Shown here in pieces: positions 21,448-34,300 of a DNA stretch of 64,000 nucleotides. Each line of letters starts with the position of its first letter. The first letter of the stretch is position 1. The stretch spans positions 8,890,193-8,954,192 of the forward strand of contig NC_088306.1 in NCBI RefSeq assembly GCF_032854445.1. The letters run 5' to 3'. The position numbers were made by a program, and so were the translations under genes. Source of the DNA: Liolophura sinensis (taxonomy: Eukaryota > Mollusca > Polyplacophora > Chitonida > Chitonidae). The notes under the pieces are model-generated. The model saw only the letters and a list, made by a program, of their open reading frames with translations, did not search any database and was not told the DNA's origin.

Positions 21448-23775
21448 TTACGGCAGGCTTTTACACGTCACAACTTCCTTAATCCATAGGTATGTTTGCC
21501 TAATCCGATTAGATTCTCGTGGAAAATTCCCCTGTTCCAAAACAAAATTAGGGGATCTCCAAGACAGTTCAACAACACCGCCTACAACATTAAACCGCAC
21601 ATTTTTAACGTACCATTGACGATATCCAGAATACAACGTATCAATGTCTAAACTTTCTTCTCTTTTAAGCACCAATTCCATATTCTCTGAGGCAAACAAT
21701 CATGAAAAAGATATGTTTTTATTATTCTTTAATTTTTTACAAATTGAATATTGCTATAAAAGACTACAGCCTACAGAGTATATCCCGAATAGCGACGACA
21801 GCGTTACAGTTGCAAAGCGGGTGGTCACAAGTAACGGGTCTAATCCGGCCTTAGCCAGATTTTCATTTTAACTGTTCGTGTAAGTAAATGGCAAGCGGCG
21901 TGATGGTGTTGAATCAGAGACAGCATTGGGCAGAGTATTGGTCGATAGAAAGTTACGCTGGTCTTACATGAAGTTTTAAGGCGTTTATACCTAGCAAAAT
22001 AAACCACAGAATTAAGGCCACTTGGCTAAAACCAGATGCAGAGTTTGTTGCTAAAGGACCTGGTATGGTAAGGCGGGGAATCGGTTCCAGAAAGGTACGA
22101 TAAGAAAGTGCAAAAATCATAATTCCAGCATAAGGCTGTAAAATTCTGGAACTGGAAGTATAAAACTTGGTCGAAGTATTCATAAAAGCTATATGGCCAT
22201 AAAAGAGATGGTTGCTCAGTAATAACTTGCCAAAAATGCGCTCTCAATCAAAAACGAAAGTTTTTCGCTCAAACCAGGCACTGTGTTTTTAATTTGCAGT
22301 ATAAAGATCAACGTTAACCAGAAAAATATGTTTAAGGAAAAATTCATGTGTGTTTTTCCAAGTGTTGTCGAAGTTTCGTTTTGATTAAGGTTTGTCTTCA
22401 TATGTAAAACATAAATTATAATGTGGTCAATTTTGTCATAATTTGGCAAGTTTAAAATACACATTTCAGTCATAGACCCTCAAGTGTCATTCATAGTATA
22501 GTGAACTAACGAACTCACTCCGGAGAACAGGTTGCTCCTTGAGAAAGAGTTCGAATCTTTGTTGTTCTGTTTCTTTTGTTTTTGGAAACATACTTTTGTG
22601 TGAGTAAAGATATAGGTCGCCTTTCATGAAATAAGTGTTAGCATGGATTGAAATGTATAATTGTTAATATATAGTATTACATAACGTGTGGAAACCATAG
22701 CGAAATCATGCCGGAATTCCAGCTGAGAGCACAAATGCTCGTCTATCATTAACACTAATACGTTACGCTTAACCGAAGTATAGGATGAAAGTTACATTTG
22801 TTATATATTTATTTAATTGATTTGTGCATATCTGCTGGCTCAAGAATTTTTCAGTATCGTATATGTGTGGTCGAGTGTTTTCCCTTGCCTTGCAGTTTCT
22901 AAATGCCTGAAAAGATATCTCAGCATGACTGGTCAGGAGTAGACTACCGTTTTTCCATTTAATATCCTATACATCGTTTCAGTGCATGTTTGAAGCTTTC
23001 TAAGTCGGAAAGGAACGAAAGAGTAAAACAGAACTGGAAAAAGAAGTGGCCTTACGAGTGTGTGCTTATAGCTGTCATTCACAGCTATAGTCAGTTTCTT
23101 TTCTCGAGGTGCAGTTTCTTTCACTATAACCGGTAGCCCTCCTTACCATACCAGGTCCTTTGGTGCTTGGATCGTTTTAATACTCTTATTAACCCTATAT
23201 TTTCCTTTCTGATTCCATTTTGATATCACGATAATGATCGTTCTCAGTTTTACAAAAGCTGCTTTTATCAGATTTTCCATTTGTTTTGGTTTTCGAGAAA
23301 GGAATGCAGCGTATAAACTGGAGTGGCAAGTTGTAGATGCAGGTGTCTCTCGCGCAAAGCCTGGAGGTCCGCCCATAGGCGGGTTGTCAGAGACACGCCC
23401 ACTTTAATTGAAATATAAAAGATGTGTGAGTATAGTCAATTTCACTTCCTCGTAGCTGGTAAGGGTCAGTACATGAAGTTTACACCTGGCAATCTGGTTT
23501 CCTTTATCCAGAAACTCATATCGTATACCAGCCCTCAACCAAAATTGACGTCCAGGATCAATTTTGGCAAGGGCAATCCCAAAACGACGTTTAACACAAA
23601 CCAGAAAAGAACCAAGAAAGTATATGAAGTACCAAATTAGGACGGAATCCAGCAAAACGAAGAAGTCAACAGTTTTCAATGATGTCGAAACATTCTTCAG
23701 CAAGGCACAAAACATCAATCCCCCAATCAGTGTCATCCCCTGTGCACGTGTCTTTTTAAACTGAAAATTAAACAC
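21448..23775 (-). pseudogene. Degenerate minus-strand coding-like tract (unrecognised protein)
   Basis: Several minus-strand open segments have protein-like composition: 23404-23775 (123 codons, a hydrophobic stretch around LLDSVLIWYFIYFLGSFLV followed by CVKRRFGIALAKIDP), 23143-23376, 22933-23124, 22216-22473 (membrane-like IFFWLTLIFILQI), 21953-22183 and 21448-21699 (TLYSGYRQWYVKNVRFNV). They lie in the same order on one strand but are separated by stops and frame changes. I found no convincing set of splice sites joining them. The first segment is the best-preserved copy of family E. This may be a decayed multi-pass membrane protein gene or several unrelated pieces. I do not recognise the family. 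Confidence 0.25.
23404..23775 (-). other. Longest family E open frame (123 codons)
   Basis: Minus-strand open frame from an ATG at 23773-23775. It contains SLKTVDFFVLLDSVL and then WYFIYFLGSFLVCVKRRFG, a predicted membrane segment followed by a basic flank. Other copies keep the same core (e.g. the copy near 29690 reads YDSVLFSYFIYFLSSV). Conserved peptide across diverged DNA suggests coding ancestry. Function unknown. Confidence 0.35.
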
Positions 23776-24640
23776 AGATGTTTTGGAATCCTTAAATGGA
23801 ATTGAAAAAAGACACGTACTGCTCTGTTATGGATATTTTGATACCGGCTGGGGCATATCTTTGTTTAATTAGTTACCGGTGTCTTCTGGACGTCTATGAA
23901 TTTTGTCCAACTTCTCCCTTAAGTGTATTTAGTTATAGACATTTCTGCGGAAACTAATGCTAATTTATCTTGTCTGAGGCTATGTTTAGGCCGACAACAG
24001 TATAAATTAACAAAAAGATAAAATAAATATCCTGTCATCACTGAAACAAGTCGCCCTTTCCTAATGGAGAGAAGTCATCGTACCTACGTTAGTCACCCTA
24101 TCCAGAGACAAGTCTATTATTTCTCACTGAGACAATTGATGATGTATTTATTGACATAAGTCATCGTATCCATACCAGGACAAATAATCTTAGCCCCCCC
24201 CCCCCCCCCCCACCCACCACCACCCTGACCGTTAACAGAGGTAATCCTATCCTGCCGCAAGCTAACATCGCTGCTCTGCACAAAATACAGGTCAACTTGT
24301 AATCTCATTTGTGCTTGCAACAGAACTGACACTGCAGTTTACATTGGTTGCACGTTTATTGAACTGATATAGAGCGCTTCGAATCTGTTTATGCACCGTG
24401 TATTTTCGTGCAGCCTAACTTTTAATCATACAAATGTAGCACATCCCACCTGACATACTTTGCCGATAATAATCTACACTTCTAAGAAATGACCCATAAA
24501 GTCAAGTAGGTCACAATCCGTGTTTATGTTTGGGGCCTACATGCGGCATTGTCTCATTGCGTTGGGCACACCCGTTAAGGTTCTTCAAACAACAAACCTC
24601 CCTGGCAAGGAAAACTTAGCCTAAAGGAATCAAAGGCTAA
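23776..24640. other. Intergenic region before TNF ligand 2
   Basis: No gene seen. Contains a poly-C tract at about 24195-24210 and family C-like fragments at about 24050-24130. Otherwise no recognised structure. Confidence 0.5.
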
Positions 24641-24650
24641 TTCTGTTTCT

Positions 24651-24659
24651 TTATATATA
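24651..24659 (+). promoter_or_regulatory. TATA box candidate, TNF ligand 2
   Basis: TTATATATA about 300 bp upstream of the ATG at 24953, the best TATA-like element near the gene. The intervening leader contains short upstream ORFs, including one of 13 codons at 24791-24832 (MPAACPEDLPYRG then stop), which could dampen translation. Confidence 0.4.
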
Positions 24660-24952
24660 CCATCTAATTATAGATTTTCTCGAGAGATATGTCAGAGAAT
24701 TGAATGACAGGTGTCATTTTGTATGACAATTTCTTACACACGCACCTGGAAATAGAGCTATTGATATTGGTTTATGTCTTATTTCGTCCATGCCGGCGGC
24801 CTGCCCAGAGGATCTGCCTTACAGGGGGTAAACCCGGACGGGAACAGTGCTCTGCTCTCTCCGTCTAATGGCCAGCTGGTAGCCCTGCAGACCCAAACAC
24901 TTGAAATAGGTCGGGACAACAGCGTTTAAAGTCATTTCTGCAAGAAAATAGC

Positions 24953-25312
24953 ATGGCAACATATTACTGTGTAGACAGATTGCTGCTTGACTGCCACAGC
25001 CCCTGCCAGGACAATGTTCTCCCACGGGGGTGGAGAGGCGAGCGGGATCAGGGACTCCCCCAGTGCAAAACCAGCCTGCAGGCCGGCTCACAGCCGTATC
25101 TTAAGCAGCCGACGTACTTGATGTATGCATTCGCAATTGTGCTTATGTGTATCCAGACGTCAGCAATTATATTTTTGAGTTTCAAATATTCACAAATGGA
25201 GACTGAGATGGCGCAGCACCGGGCTGTCATTAGGCGTTTGGAGGACGAGGTTGGTTTCGCTAGGAGCAGGAACGACGGTGCACGTGACCCAAAGAAATAC
25301 GACACCCCACAG
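24953..25312 (+). CDS. TNF ligand 2, exon 1: cytoplasmic tail, membrane anchor, stalk helix
   Basis: 120 codons from ATG 24953 (AGCATGG). The cysteine-rich N-terminal tail (CVDRLLLDCHSPC) may carry palmitoylation or disulfide-independent cysteines. A hydrophobic segment follows at about 55-77 (YLMYAFAIVLMCIQTSAIIF), then a charged helix. Donor CAG|GTAAGC. Confidence 0.85.
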
Positions 25313-28300
25313 GTAAGCACCTAGCTCCTATGTGATATGTGATGTGATAAGCTCCTATGTGATATCTACACACTATCAACAAAGCCTTATTTATTATGCA
25401 TAGTTTGATGTAATATTCATAGTAAACTAGTACATGGATACAGTGCGGACGAGTTGCTTCAAAACTTGCTAACGCAATACTCAGGATACAGTGGTCACGT
25501 TAGAGTTGTCTCCCTTGAACTATCATCGAAGATTTTGTCCCGTCCTAACTAAATAGAGGAGCAACTACACGTCGTGGGCATGGGCTGAGGATTCGTTGTT
25601 TTAGTTTTCGGCTGACTATTTTATTAATTTTCTGAATGATCGAAACGGAGAAATCATATTCTTACTTTATACTATTTTTGTTGCCTATCCAGGTTGACGG
25701 GCTCCCTCGTGAGGTCGACCATCATGACGGTTATCTGTCATACATTCGCGCGCGAGGTAAATAACACGTAATGATGTCTGCTTGAAACAGCGTTCTTTAT
25801 TATGCTTTATTACGCTCTTAATTTACCTGTTGAATTTACGGAATACTGCTAACTGATGGCAGAACAGATTGTATTATTGTTACAATGTATTATGTTATAC
25901 ATGACTTTTTCTGTTATTCCAACAGAATACTTTTGTACGTGTAACAAAATACTTTATGTTGTCTACACAACGCCGCTGTAACGTAATCGGTTCAAGTATC
26001 ACTCAGAAAACAAATTAAGTTAAATTTGATACATAATGTTACCCAAAGCTTGGTGTTTAGTGAAGGCGTGTACATACCACCTTATGCAAACATACCACGA
26101 CTCGATTGGTAGAGGCAATACGAGACCTTGAGAAGGCCCTGTGAGAGTTAGCTAATTCCAGCGGAGTATAGTGTTCTGTTACAGAAGCGTGGGAATGCAA
26201 AAGTACTTAGTTAAAAGTGTGGGCTGTTTATATATCAGCTTCGAGCTCCTGTGCCATTTGCCTAAGAGTAATGCTGTGCTTTATCTAGCACTTTCTGCTT
26301 TGCTGTCATCGAATTGTCTTCAAACTACAGCTTTAAAAGGGTCAGTTCAAAGAGATAGTTTAGGAATTGTCCAGAAATAAGCAGCTATTGTGAAAAAAGA
26401 GAATCTTGATTTGGGCCACGATATCAACGGGGACATATTGAAATGCTGCTTTGCGAAGTTAAAAGGAGGCTGTCCGAGTGAATTCTTGTTCTCGTTATTC
26501 TCGAATCTGATGCTTCTCGTTATTCTCGAATAACGAGATAATATGATTCCAGCGTTATTATCATTTAATGATAAGCTTTTTTATTTTATCACTGATCTTA
26601 TAAAGGAGACTTTTCTTTTGCAGACGGAATCATTGGCGAGCAGAGCTGGTCTTCCAGACGGTTGCTAGGAAAGCGAAATCGACGAAATAGTATAAATCCA
26701 TTTTCTCATTTCTGCATGAGTGTATAAATTTTATCCAAGATGTATTAATTACTTAATAATTATTAATTATTGTAATCAACACGACTATCGGCTCTACATC
26801 GACGCAGACTAGCATATATTCGTATCATGCATTGCATTTCAATAATATCTCTAGTTACTTAACTGCGAATTGAAGAGGTGATATGTACTCGTGGAGATTT
26901 ATTTACCTTAAACGGTCAATGGGGCTCATCTGGCCGTTCGTTCGCTACCTGTCTTCCCCAGAGCTAAATGGTGTACAGACCTGCATGCCACATGTGGACA
27001 TACTCATCATTAACAGTGGGTCTGGCCATTTCTGATCACACCACCCCTAAAACTCAAATCAAAAAAAAAAAAAAAAAATAACAAACTAACATGAGTTTTT
27101 CTATAAGCAGGAGGAAGGTGCAAATGCAACTCCCGCATAGCCAGTTTGCAGAGTAAGTATAAAACGGCTTAATTCAATACCTGGATGCATTTTTTTTTCA
27201 AATACAGCAATTAAAAAAATTTAGCAACTACGCTTATATTCTTTACATGTCACATGAATGGCAGAACAATTCTCAGCTTGGTCTTCTTCTACAGGAATAA
27301 TAGCAACGGAGAGGTGTACATTTTATTTTTGTGTATCAGTAACAATTATGAAGAGATGTGTTCTTATTACATTTACAAATCTAATTAGGAAGAGATGGGT
27401 TCTTATTACATTTACAAATCTAATTATGAAGAGATGAGTTTTTGTTACATTTACAAATCTAATTAGGAAGAGATGAGTTTTTATTACATTTACAAATCCA
27501 ATTAGGAAGAGATGGGTTCTTATTACATTTACAAATCTAATTATGAAGAGATGAGTTTTTATTACATTTACAAATCTAATTAGGAAGAGATGAGTTTTTG
27601 TTACATTTACAAATCTAATTATGAAGAGATGAGTTTTTATTGCATTTACAAATCTCCAACAGACAAGATTTCTTAGTCTCCTGAATGTAATAAAGGGCTT
27701 CAAAAAGTAGCAATCTTCATTTCAATTCATAAAGTAACCGGCATTGTGATGTAATGTACATATATTTTCCTTGAAACTAAAATTAGAAATTTTCTCTAGT
27801 TATTATTATTACTAGTATTAAAACTTGTGGGGTCTTCGTGGTTGAGTGGCTAGCGTGCTAACCGAACCGCCTCACCAATGTGGTCGCTGTGAGTTCAAGC
27901 CTCACCCATGCTGGCCCTCTCGCCAGTCGTACGTGGGAGGGGTCTTCAGTAACCTGGGTTAGCGGGGCGGTTCCCTCCCATCTTAATGCTGAAAGGCGTG
28001 GCATACGTGAAATAATCTTGAATACGGCTTAAAACACAAATCAAATGATTAAATCGTCGTAACATTGACATTTTGAGTCCCTTCTACTAAAACATTTTTC
28101 CTACAACTTGTACCTAAAGATTGTTGTTCTGGTTTCATGCAGGAACCATGAATGAGGCCATTGCTCGTATTCCAGAAATAGTAAGTCAGTTTTTTTCCAT
28201 TATATTAAAAGCAATCAAAATGTTTCATTTCTAAAGTGGCCTTTATGGTCCATATTGATGTTGATTTTAAAATATTTATTTTATTTTCTGCACAGAAAGG

Positions 28301-31300
28301 AGATATTTCAACATTAAGTACACAATCACCCAGAGACAGAGACAACAATTTGCTGTAACACTGGACATCGTCTGTTCATTATCATTTAGTCATTAGGATT
28401 CCAAAGTTGTCAGGCAGACGTAACCGCCGTAACCACCGTAACAAAGGCACAGAGACTCGTGCTTCTGTGAACTGGACACAAATATTTTATGACGGAATCC
28501 ATATTTTGCTCTACAAAACATAAGCCTCAGGGAAAGCTCGACAAAATGATCGCAGGTGACAGGATGACATGAAGTGTGTTTGTATCTACAGGTGCAGGAC
28601 TCTGTAAGCGGCGGCGGGCCTGGCATTCATTTGCAAGGTCGAGAAGGCAGTAACATCATCCACGGGCCTGGTAAGCACATATAGAAGAGTTTGCAACTCT
28701 GGATATAACGGTTTCACGTTTTGTGGGGATCGATGATTGAAAAAGAATACACTAAAGCGAGTAAAGTTTGAGTAGCGACGACAGTGTGGTCAGTTGGCAA
28801 AATGGTCACAAATAAGTTGGAGAACTTTCTCTGTTTAAGCAATATTGCTGGGGTGGGTGGGCGGGTGGGGGGTTGCAAGCGTGTAATTTTTTTACTATTT
28901 AAGCATACACATAACAGTTAGAATAAAATCCCAACTGAGGTATATTTACAAAAGGCTGTATTTGACAGGTTAAGTGTGACCATTTGCCAGCTATCGCTGC
29001 TCTGGTTCTACTCCATATGCTGTGCATCGTATATGTTTTGATGTATCGTGTAGTTACTTTTTCTCGTAATTGGGCAAAGCGCACGTTATCAAGGTAGGAG
29101 TATCACTGTTTAATTGTTAATTTGGTTGTGTACATAAAGTATGCCCGGTATAACTGATCCTGATCAGTTCGATTTAGTCCCGCCATCTTTTAATACGAGA
29201 GATAAAAGGATCTTGGATTTTGTCACTGTGCATTATTCCTTTCTGGAGAATCCTGGTCGGTCAATTCTCGCCTACCTCTCGCCTTCTACCATTTATTAGG
29301 TCCTGTGAATTGTGTGACGATTTCAATCAGCATCAAAAGTTATTACTGCAATAACTAGTGTAACAAGGTTATTCCATCACATACCTTCACTCCAAGTTTC
29401 TTACGTTTTACAAGGAGTACAATCTTGGATATGGACAGACCGCCCAGAATCTCTATAACTCTACTTTATGATTGTTTGTAATTCCGCTTAACCCGGGTCT
29501 AGGGACTGTATATTCATCGTGTTGAATTAGATCGTCGCTTTTAATACATCAACAGTTGAAATCAAAGCCCAACTGATATACATATTTTATTATCGACGAC
29601 TTATATTCCAGCTTTGAATACTGATTTTCACTCAGTCACTTAGAACATACCTTGCGTCTTTCCTACATCATCAAACTGTTGACTGCTTCCCTGTACGATT
29701 CTGTCCTATTTTCGTATTTTATATACTTTCTTAGTTCTGTGGTAGTTTGTGTTAGACGTCGTTTGAGGAATTGGCCTTATTGACCGGGAACGTCCTTATT
29801 GGTTGATGACTGCCATACGAATGTCTCTTTCGACCAATAGATTAAGCAGGAGTAAAGAAGTGTTGGTAAAACAAGATGTTATATAATAACAGTTTATAAT
29901 TGACACTACCGGTCCAGAATTATTTGAAACGTGCTTTCTCGGTATTTAATAATAAGTTACCTAGAAACAGTGTCAAGAGGCCAGGTGTCAGAGAGGCTTC
30001 GTCCAGGAGCCTCTTTTCCTGCGACCCCGGGATGGATCGTCGGTCAGGTAATGTCTAGGCGCGGAAATGTTCATCGTGTTATATATTCCAACCTCACTGA
30101 AAACTGTTGACTCCACCTCTTTGCACGATATACTTTCTAAGCTCTTTGTTGGTTTGTGTTTAATGTGGTTTTCGGCATTAGCCAGGCGATTGTTGATCTG
30201 GAAAGCACGAATGTCTGCTTCAACACATATATCCCGACACTTATTTACAACTTCATCTTTATAACTTATCAGGTCTTTAATTAGCGTTTATGAAGTAGGG
30301 TTAAATCACGTCTGCTGGCTTGGTGTCACTGTACAGTGACTGGATGAATCACGTCTGCTGGCTTGGTGTCACTGTACAGTGACTGGATGAATCACGTCTG
30401 CTGGCTTGGTGTCACTGTACAGTGACTGGATGAATCACGTCTGCTGGCTTGGTGTCACTGTACAGTGACTGGATGAATCACGTCTGCTGGCTTGGTGTCA
30501 CTGTACAGTGACCGGATGAATCACGTCTGCTGGCTTGGTGTCACTGTACAGTGACTGGATGAATCACGTCTGCTGGCTTGGTGTCACTGTACAGTGACCG
30601 GATGAATCACGTCTGCTGGCTTGGTGTCACTGTACAGTGACCGGATGAATCACGTCTGCTGGCTTGGTGTCACTGTACAGTGACCGGATGAATCACGTCT
30701 GCTGGCTTGGTGTCACTGTACAGTGACCGGATGAATCGTTGTGTGTTCAGCTACCACACTGTCGTCGTTGCTCTAGTTTTTGTCTCTATGCTGTATTCTT
30801 TTATATTTTATATTTTGACGCGTGGTGAAGCTCATTGAAATGTGTTTGTGGTAAATAAAAAGAGAAAATGTTAAAAAGAAAAATTAAACATTTTCTACCA
30901 ATGAGGATTGCCGTTTTAATGTGTCAAGAGACCACTTGCAACCAGAAAAGACCCCTTGCAACCAGATGATAACTCGTCACCCTTGGGTGCCGCATATAGA
31001 GAAAAAATATATAAATTACTCAACCAGTCCTACGCACATTTATTATACAAGATATTTATAAAAATTGGAGTAATGTGAATCATATTTTTATTCTTATCCT
31101 AACACAAAAGTAAAATCTAATGCACATTTCTTCACTTTCAAGCATTTTATGGGGGGATTTTCATAATAGTAAAAGTATAATTAAACAGAACTGGTTGTGT
31201 ATATATGATATCAACTTCCACAGTTGTAAACTATTCCAAAGTGTTAATTTGGTTCATGCAATTTCAAAAATATGAAATAGTTGCTAGAGCTACTGGAGCT

Positions 31301-34300
31301 ATACATTCACCATTATATTTCATCACTGTCGGCTCATGTGCCCCACTTAACATTGTACGTTTTAGTGCTTAAGATGAGTAAGAGAGACAATCTTTAAACC
31401 GCACTAAAAACTAGTTGAGATAAGTTTCCAAATATAATAAATATGCATGGATGATGGTTTACACATACTTCCAATATAAGCTGATTCTAGCCAGAAATAT
31501 GTGCGTGGTGTCCACCTAGTTAGTACGATCCGAATTACCTCGTGTTATGCGTCAGCGTATCGTAGAATTACATCGGGGGATAATCCCCTACATCAGATCA
31601 CCTTCTTAACGAATGTTCAGGTAAGACCCAGTTGATTCACGACACAATTGTGAAGCCAAAACTTGTTTCAAAAGCCAGTGTCTTACAGATCTGGCCAGAA
31701 AAGACATAAGACCATGTATTTATTTGATTTATTTTATTGGTGTTTTACGCTGTACTCAAGAATATTTCACTTATATTACGGCGGCAAGCATTATGGTGGG
31801 AGGAAAATGTACAGACCCAGAGGAAACCCACGATCATCCTAAGGTACGACCAGAGACGAAGGTACCTTGACATTAGAGCTTTAAAAAAAAAAAAAAACAA
31901 TAGGTTCGTATATGGTTAGTAACGAATAATATTAGCTGACATATCTCTGCAATGATTTGCTATACTTATAACAACTGCATACCCGTATTCCACGTCACTG
32001 TGAGTAGTTTGGTAATCGGCCTGAGCGACAAGGAGCCGATCTAGTTGCAAGGGTTTTTTTCACATTGATGTGATGCATCATCAAACCCTTGGTAAAGGAA
32101 GGCAATGTGTTTTTTTCTCTTATAACAGGAACTCATTTTCGATGGGAAGAACCAAATCCTTCTAACTCAGGTGGATTTCGCTTGAGAACAAACAGTATAA
32201 TCGAGGTGCTGGAAGCAGGATTTTACTTTGTGTACTCTCAAATAGCTGTCAACGGAAGAAGGTAAAATTATCCACTCACTTTACCTTTCTCCTTTTGACA
32301 TTACTAGTGGCAGAGTTAGAACTGAGTACGGTACTGGATGAATAAACGTGCAGCTGGGAGGCTTCATGTCAATACCTTACAACAGGAGGTGTCAAAAGGG
32401 GTTTACCTTGGAATGATTTTTTTTAACCCGCATGCATTGTTACATATAGCTAAAGAATAATCTGAAAACTCATGAGGCCCCGGTGGGCTCTAGGCCTTCG
32501 GCTGTGGCTTTTGTTTAAATCCGGCAATGGACACAGCCTTTTAAGATTGACAATCTCACTGACAACAGCCGTACTCACAAACTCTAATTTTCGTATTGAT
32601 AAACTTTTTCCTGTGATTTTGCGCTAATTGTCACGAAATGATACAGTTCCACCATATGGATCTGGAAAGTACATGGGAAGGTTTGTCAGCAACCTGTGGA
32701 TGGTCGTGGATTTCCCCCGGGCTTTGCCTGGTTTCCTCCCACCATAATGCTGGCCGCCGTCGTATAAGTGAAATATTCTTGAGTATGGCGTAAATCACCA
32801 ATGAAATAAATAAATAAATGAACTATCTCTTCTGGATATATTTGTGTAACATTTGGGGCCTTATGACCAAGTTGTTAGCATTGCCCGGTTTCGTCGAAGC
32901 ATAATGCTGCATGTATGCCGTCGTATAAGGGAAATATTACGAGTACTTCGTAATACAACAATCGAATTAACAAATAATACATTATTGTAATAAATTCACG
33001 CACACGACAGCTCGTTGAAAGATGCCCATGTATTCAATATAACAGACGACAGCATAGAGAGTAAAACCAAAGTAGTGACGACAGTGTCATAAGTGGCAAA
33101 TGGTCACACATATTACAGGTGAAATCCACCCCCTTGCCAATTTACCTCGGTTTGCCTGGAATTTATATCTGCTGTTCTTGTATGTGCTTCAAAATGCTTC
33201 ACAACGTAATCGCCCATATACACCATGACTGAAACCGACATAGGAAAAAAGAAAATGCAGTGATGTTAATTGCAATTTGTTAGAGGTCACTGCTCCTGAA
33301 TTACCCACAATGCTGTGTTGTCACCATATTTAATACACAATCACTTTAAAACATCAGGCTTACAGCTTCAATGTATTGTCCATAGTGCAATATTTATATA
33401 TGATACTAAAATGACTATCGTCATTCATAGGTACAGGAGCGGATCGAGCAGTTTTAATCCTTCTTGTGGCCACGAAACGGTGAAAATTCGGGGTGAACAC
33501 ACCACTGTTCTCCTGACCAGCGTTCTCACCCAGGACAGCAGGTTTGTCATCGGGCTTTCCGCTACAACTAACTACACGTGGACTAAAGAAAATACGATTT
33601 TCAAAAACCTGAGGAACAGGAAATCCGAGACCCCTGGATCACTAAGTGATCTTAGACATAAGTCATTTTAAAATTGTTATTTCGTACGTATCGTAACAAG
33701 GTCAAAATATTTGTTGACAATGTAAATTCTCGGTAAGCTGTTGTGAAAAAAATTTCAGCTAAAATAACTGAAAGAAACATACCAAGTTTAATGATTGACA
33801 TTTTCACTTAAGTTTTAAGATCACTTCGTGATCCTGGACCCTAGTCTAATTTGAAAACTTAGCCCTCTCCGCCTCACTGACCCTAGAAACCTAAGAAACC
33901 TTCTCACTTAAAGCTGCATGGTAATCAGGGGCCTCACTGGTCAGCAAGAAGATCTGGCTCGGCTAGAATAACACTTTTTAGTCTATTGAGAAAACGAGGG
34001 GCCTGAAAATTTCGATTCTATTTCTGGTCACAGCCAGTGCAGAAAAACTGTCCAAACAACAAAAAATAACAATAACTGGCTACAGTACTAACATTTCGCA
34101 GCTAAAAATAAATATCACAGAAAAGGGAGATAATCTTGTCTCATTTCTGTTTCAGGGGACATCACTATGCATATTCTAACGCCAGCAATCTGATATATCC
34201 TTTGGACACCTTGTCTCATATGGGCGTTTTTCATCTGAGCGCCTACGACAAGCTGGTAGTAAGAACCACTGAATACTCACATTCTGATCGCTACATGGTA

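Noticed and set aside
27323..27703. 126-codon minus frame of 13-residue RFVNVIKTHLFLI repeats
   Set aside because: The 39-bp DNA repeat is a multiple of three, so the frame stays open by arithmetic. It lies in an intron of the opposite-strand TNF gene.
30305..30736. Regular palindromic repeats resembling a CRISPR array
   Set aside because: There are no variable spacers: the whole 43-bp unit repeats, and the context is a mollusc intron.
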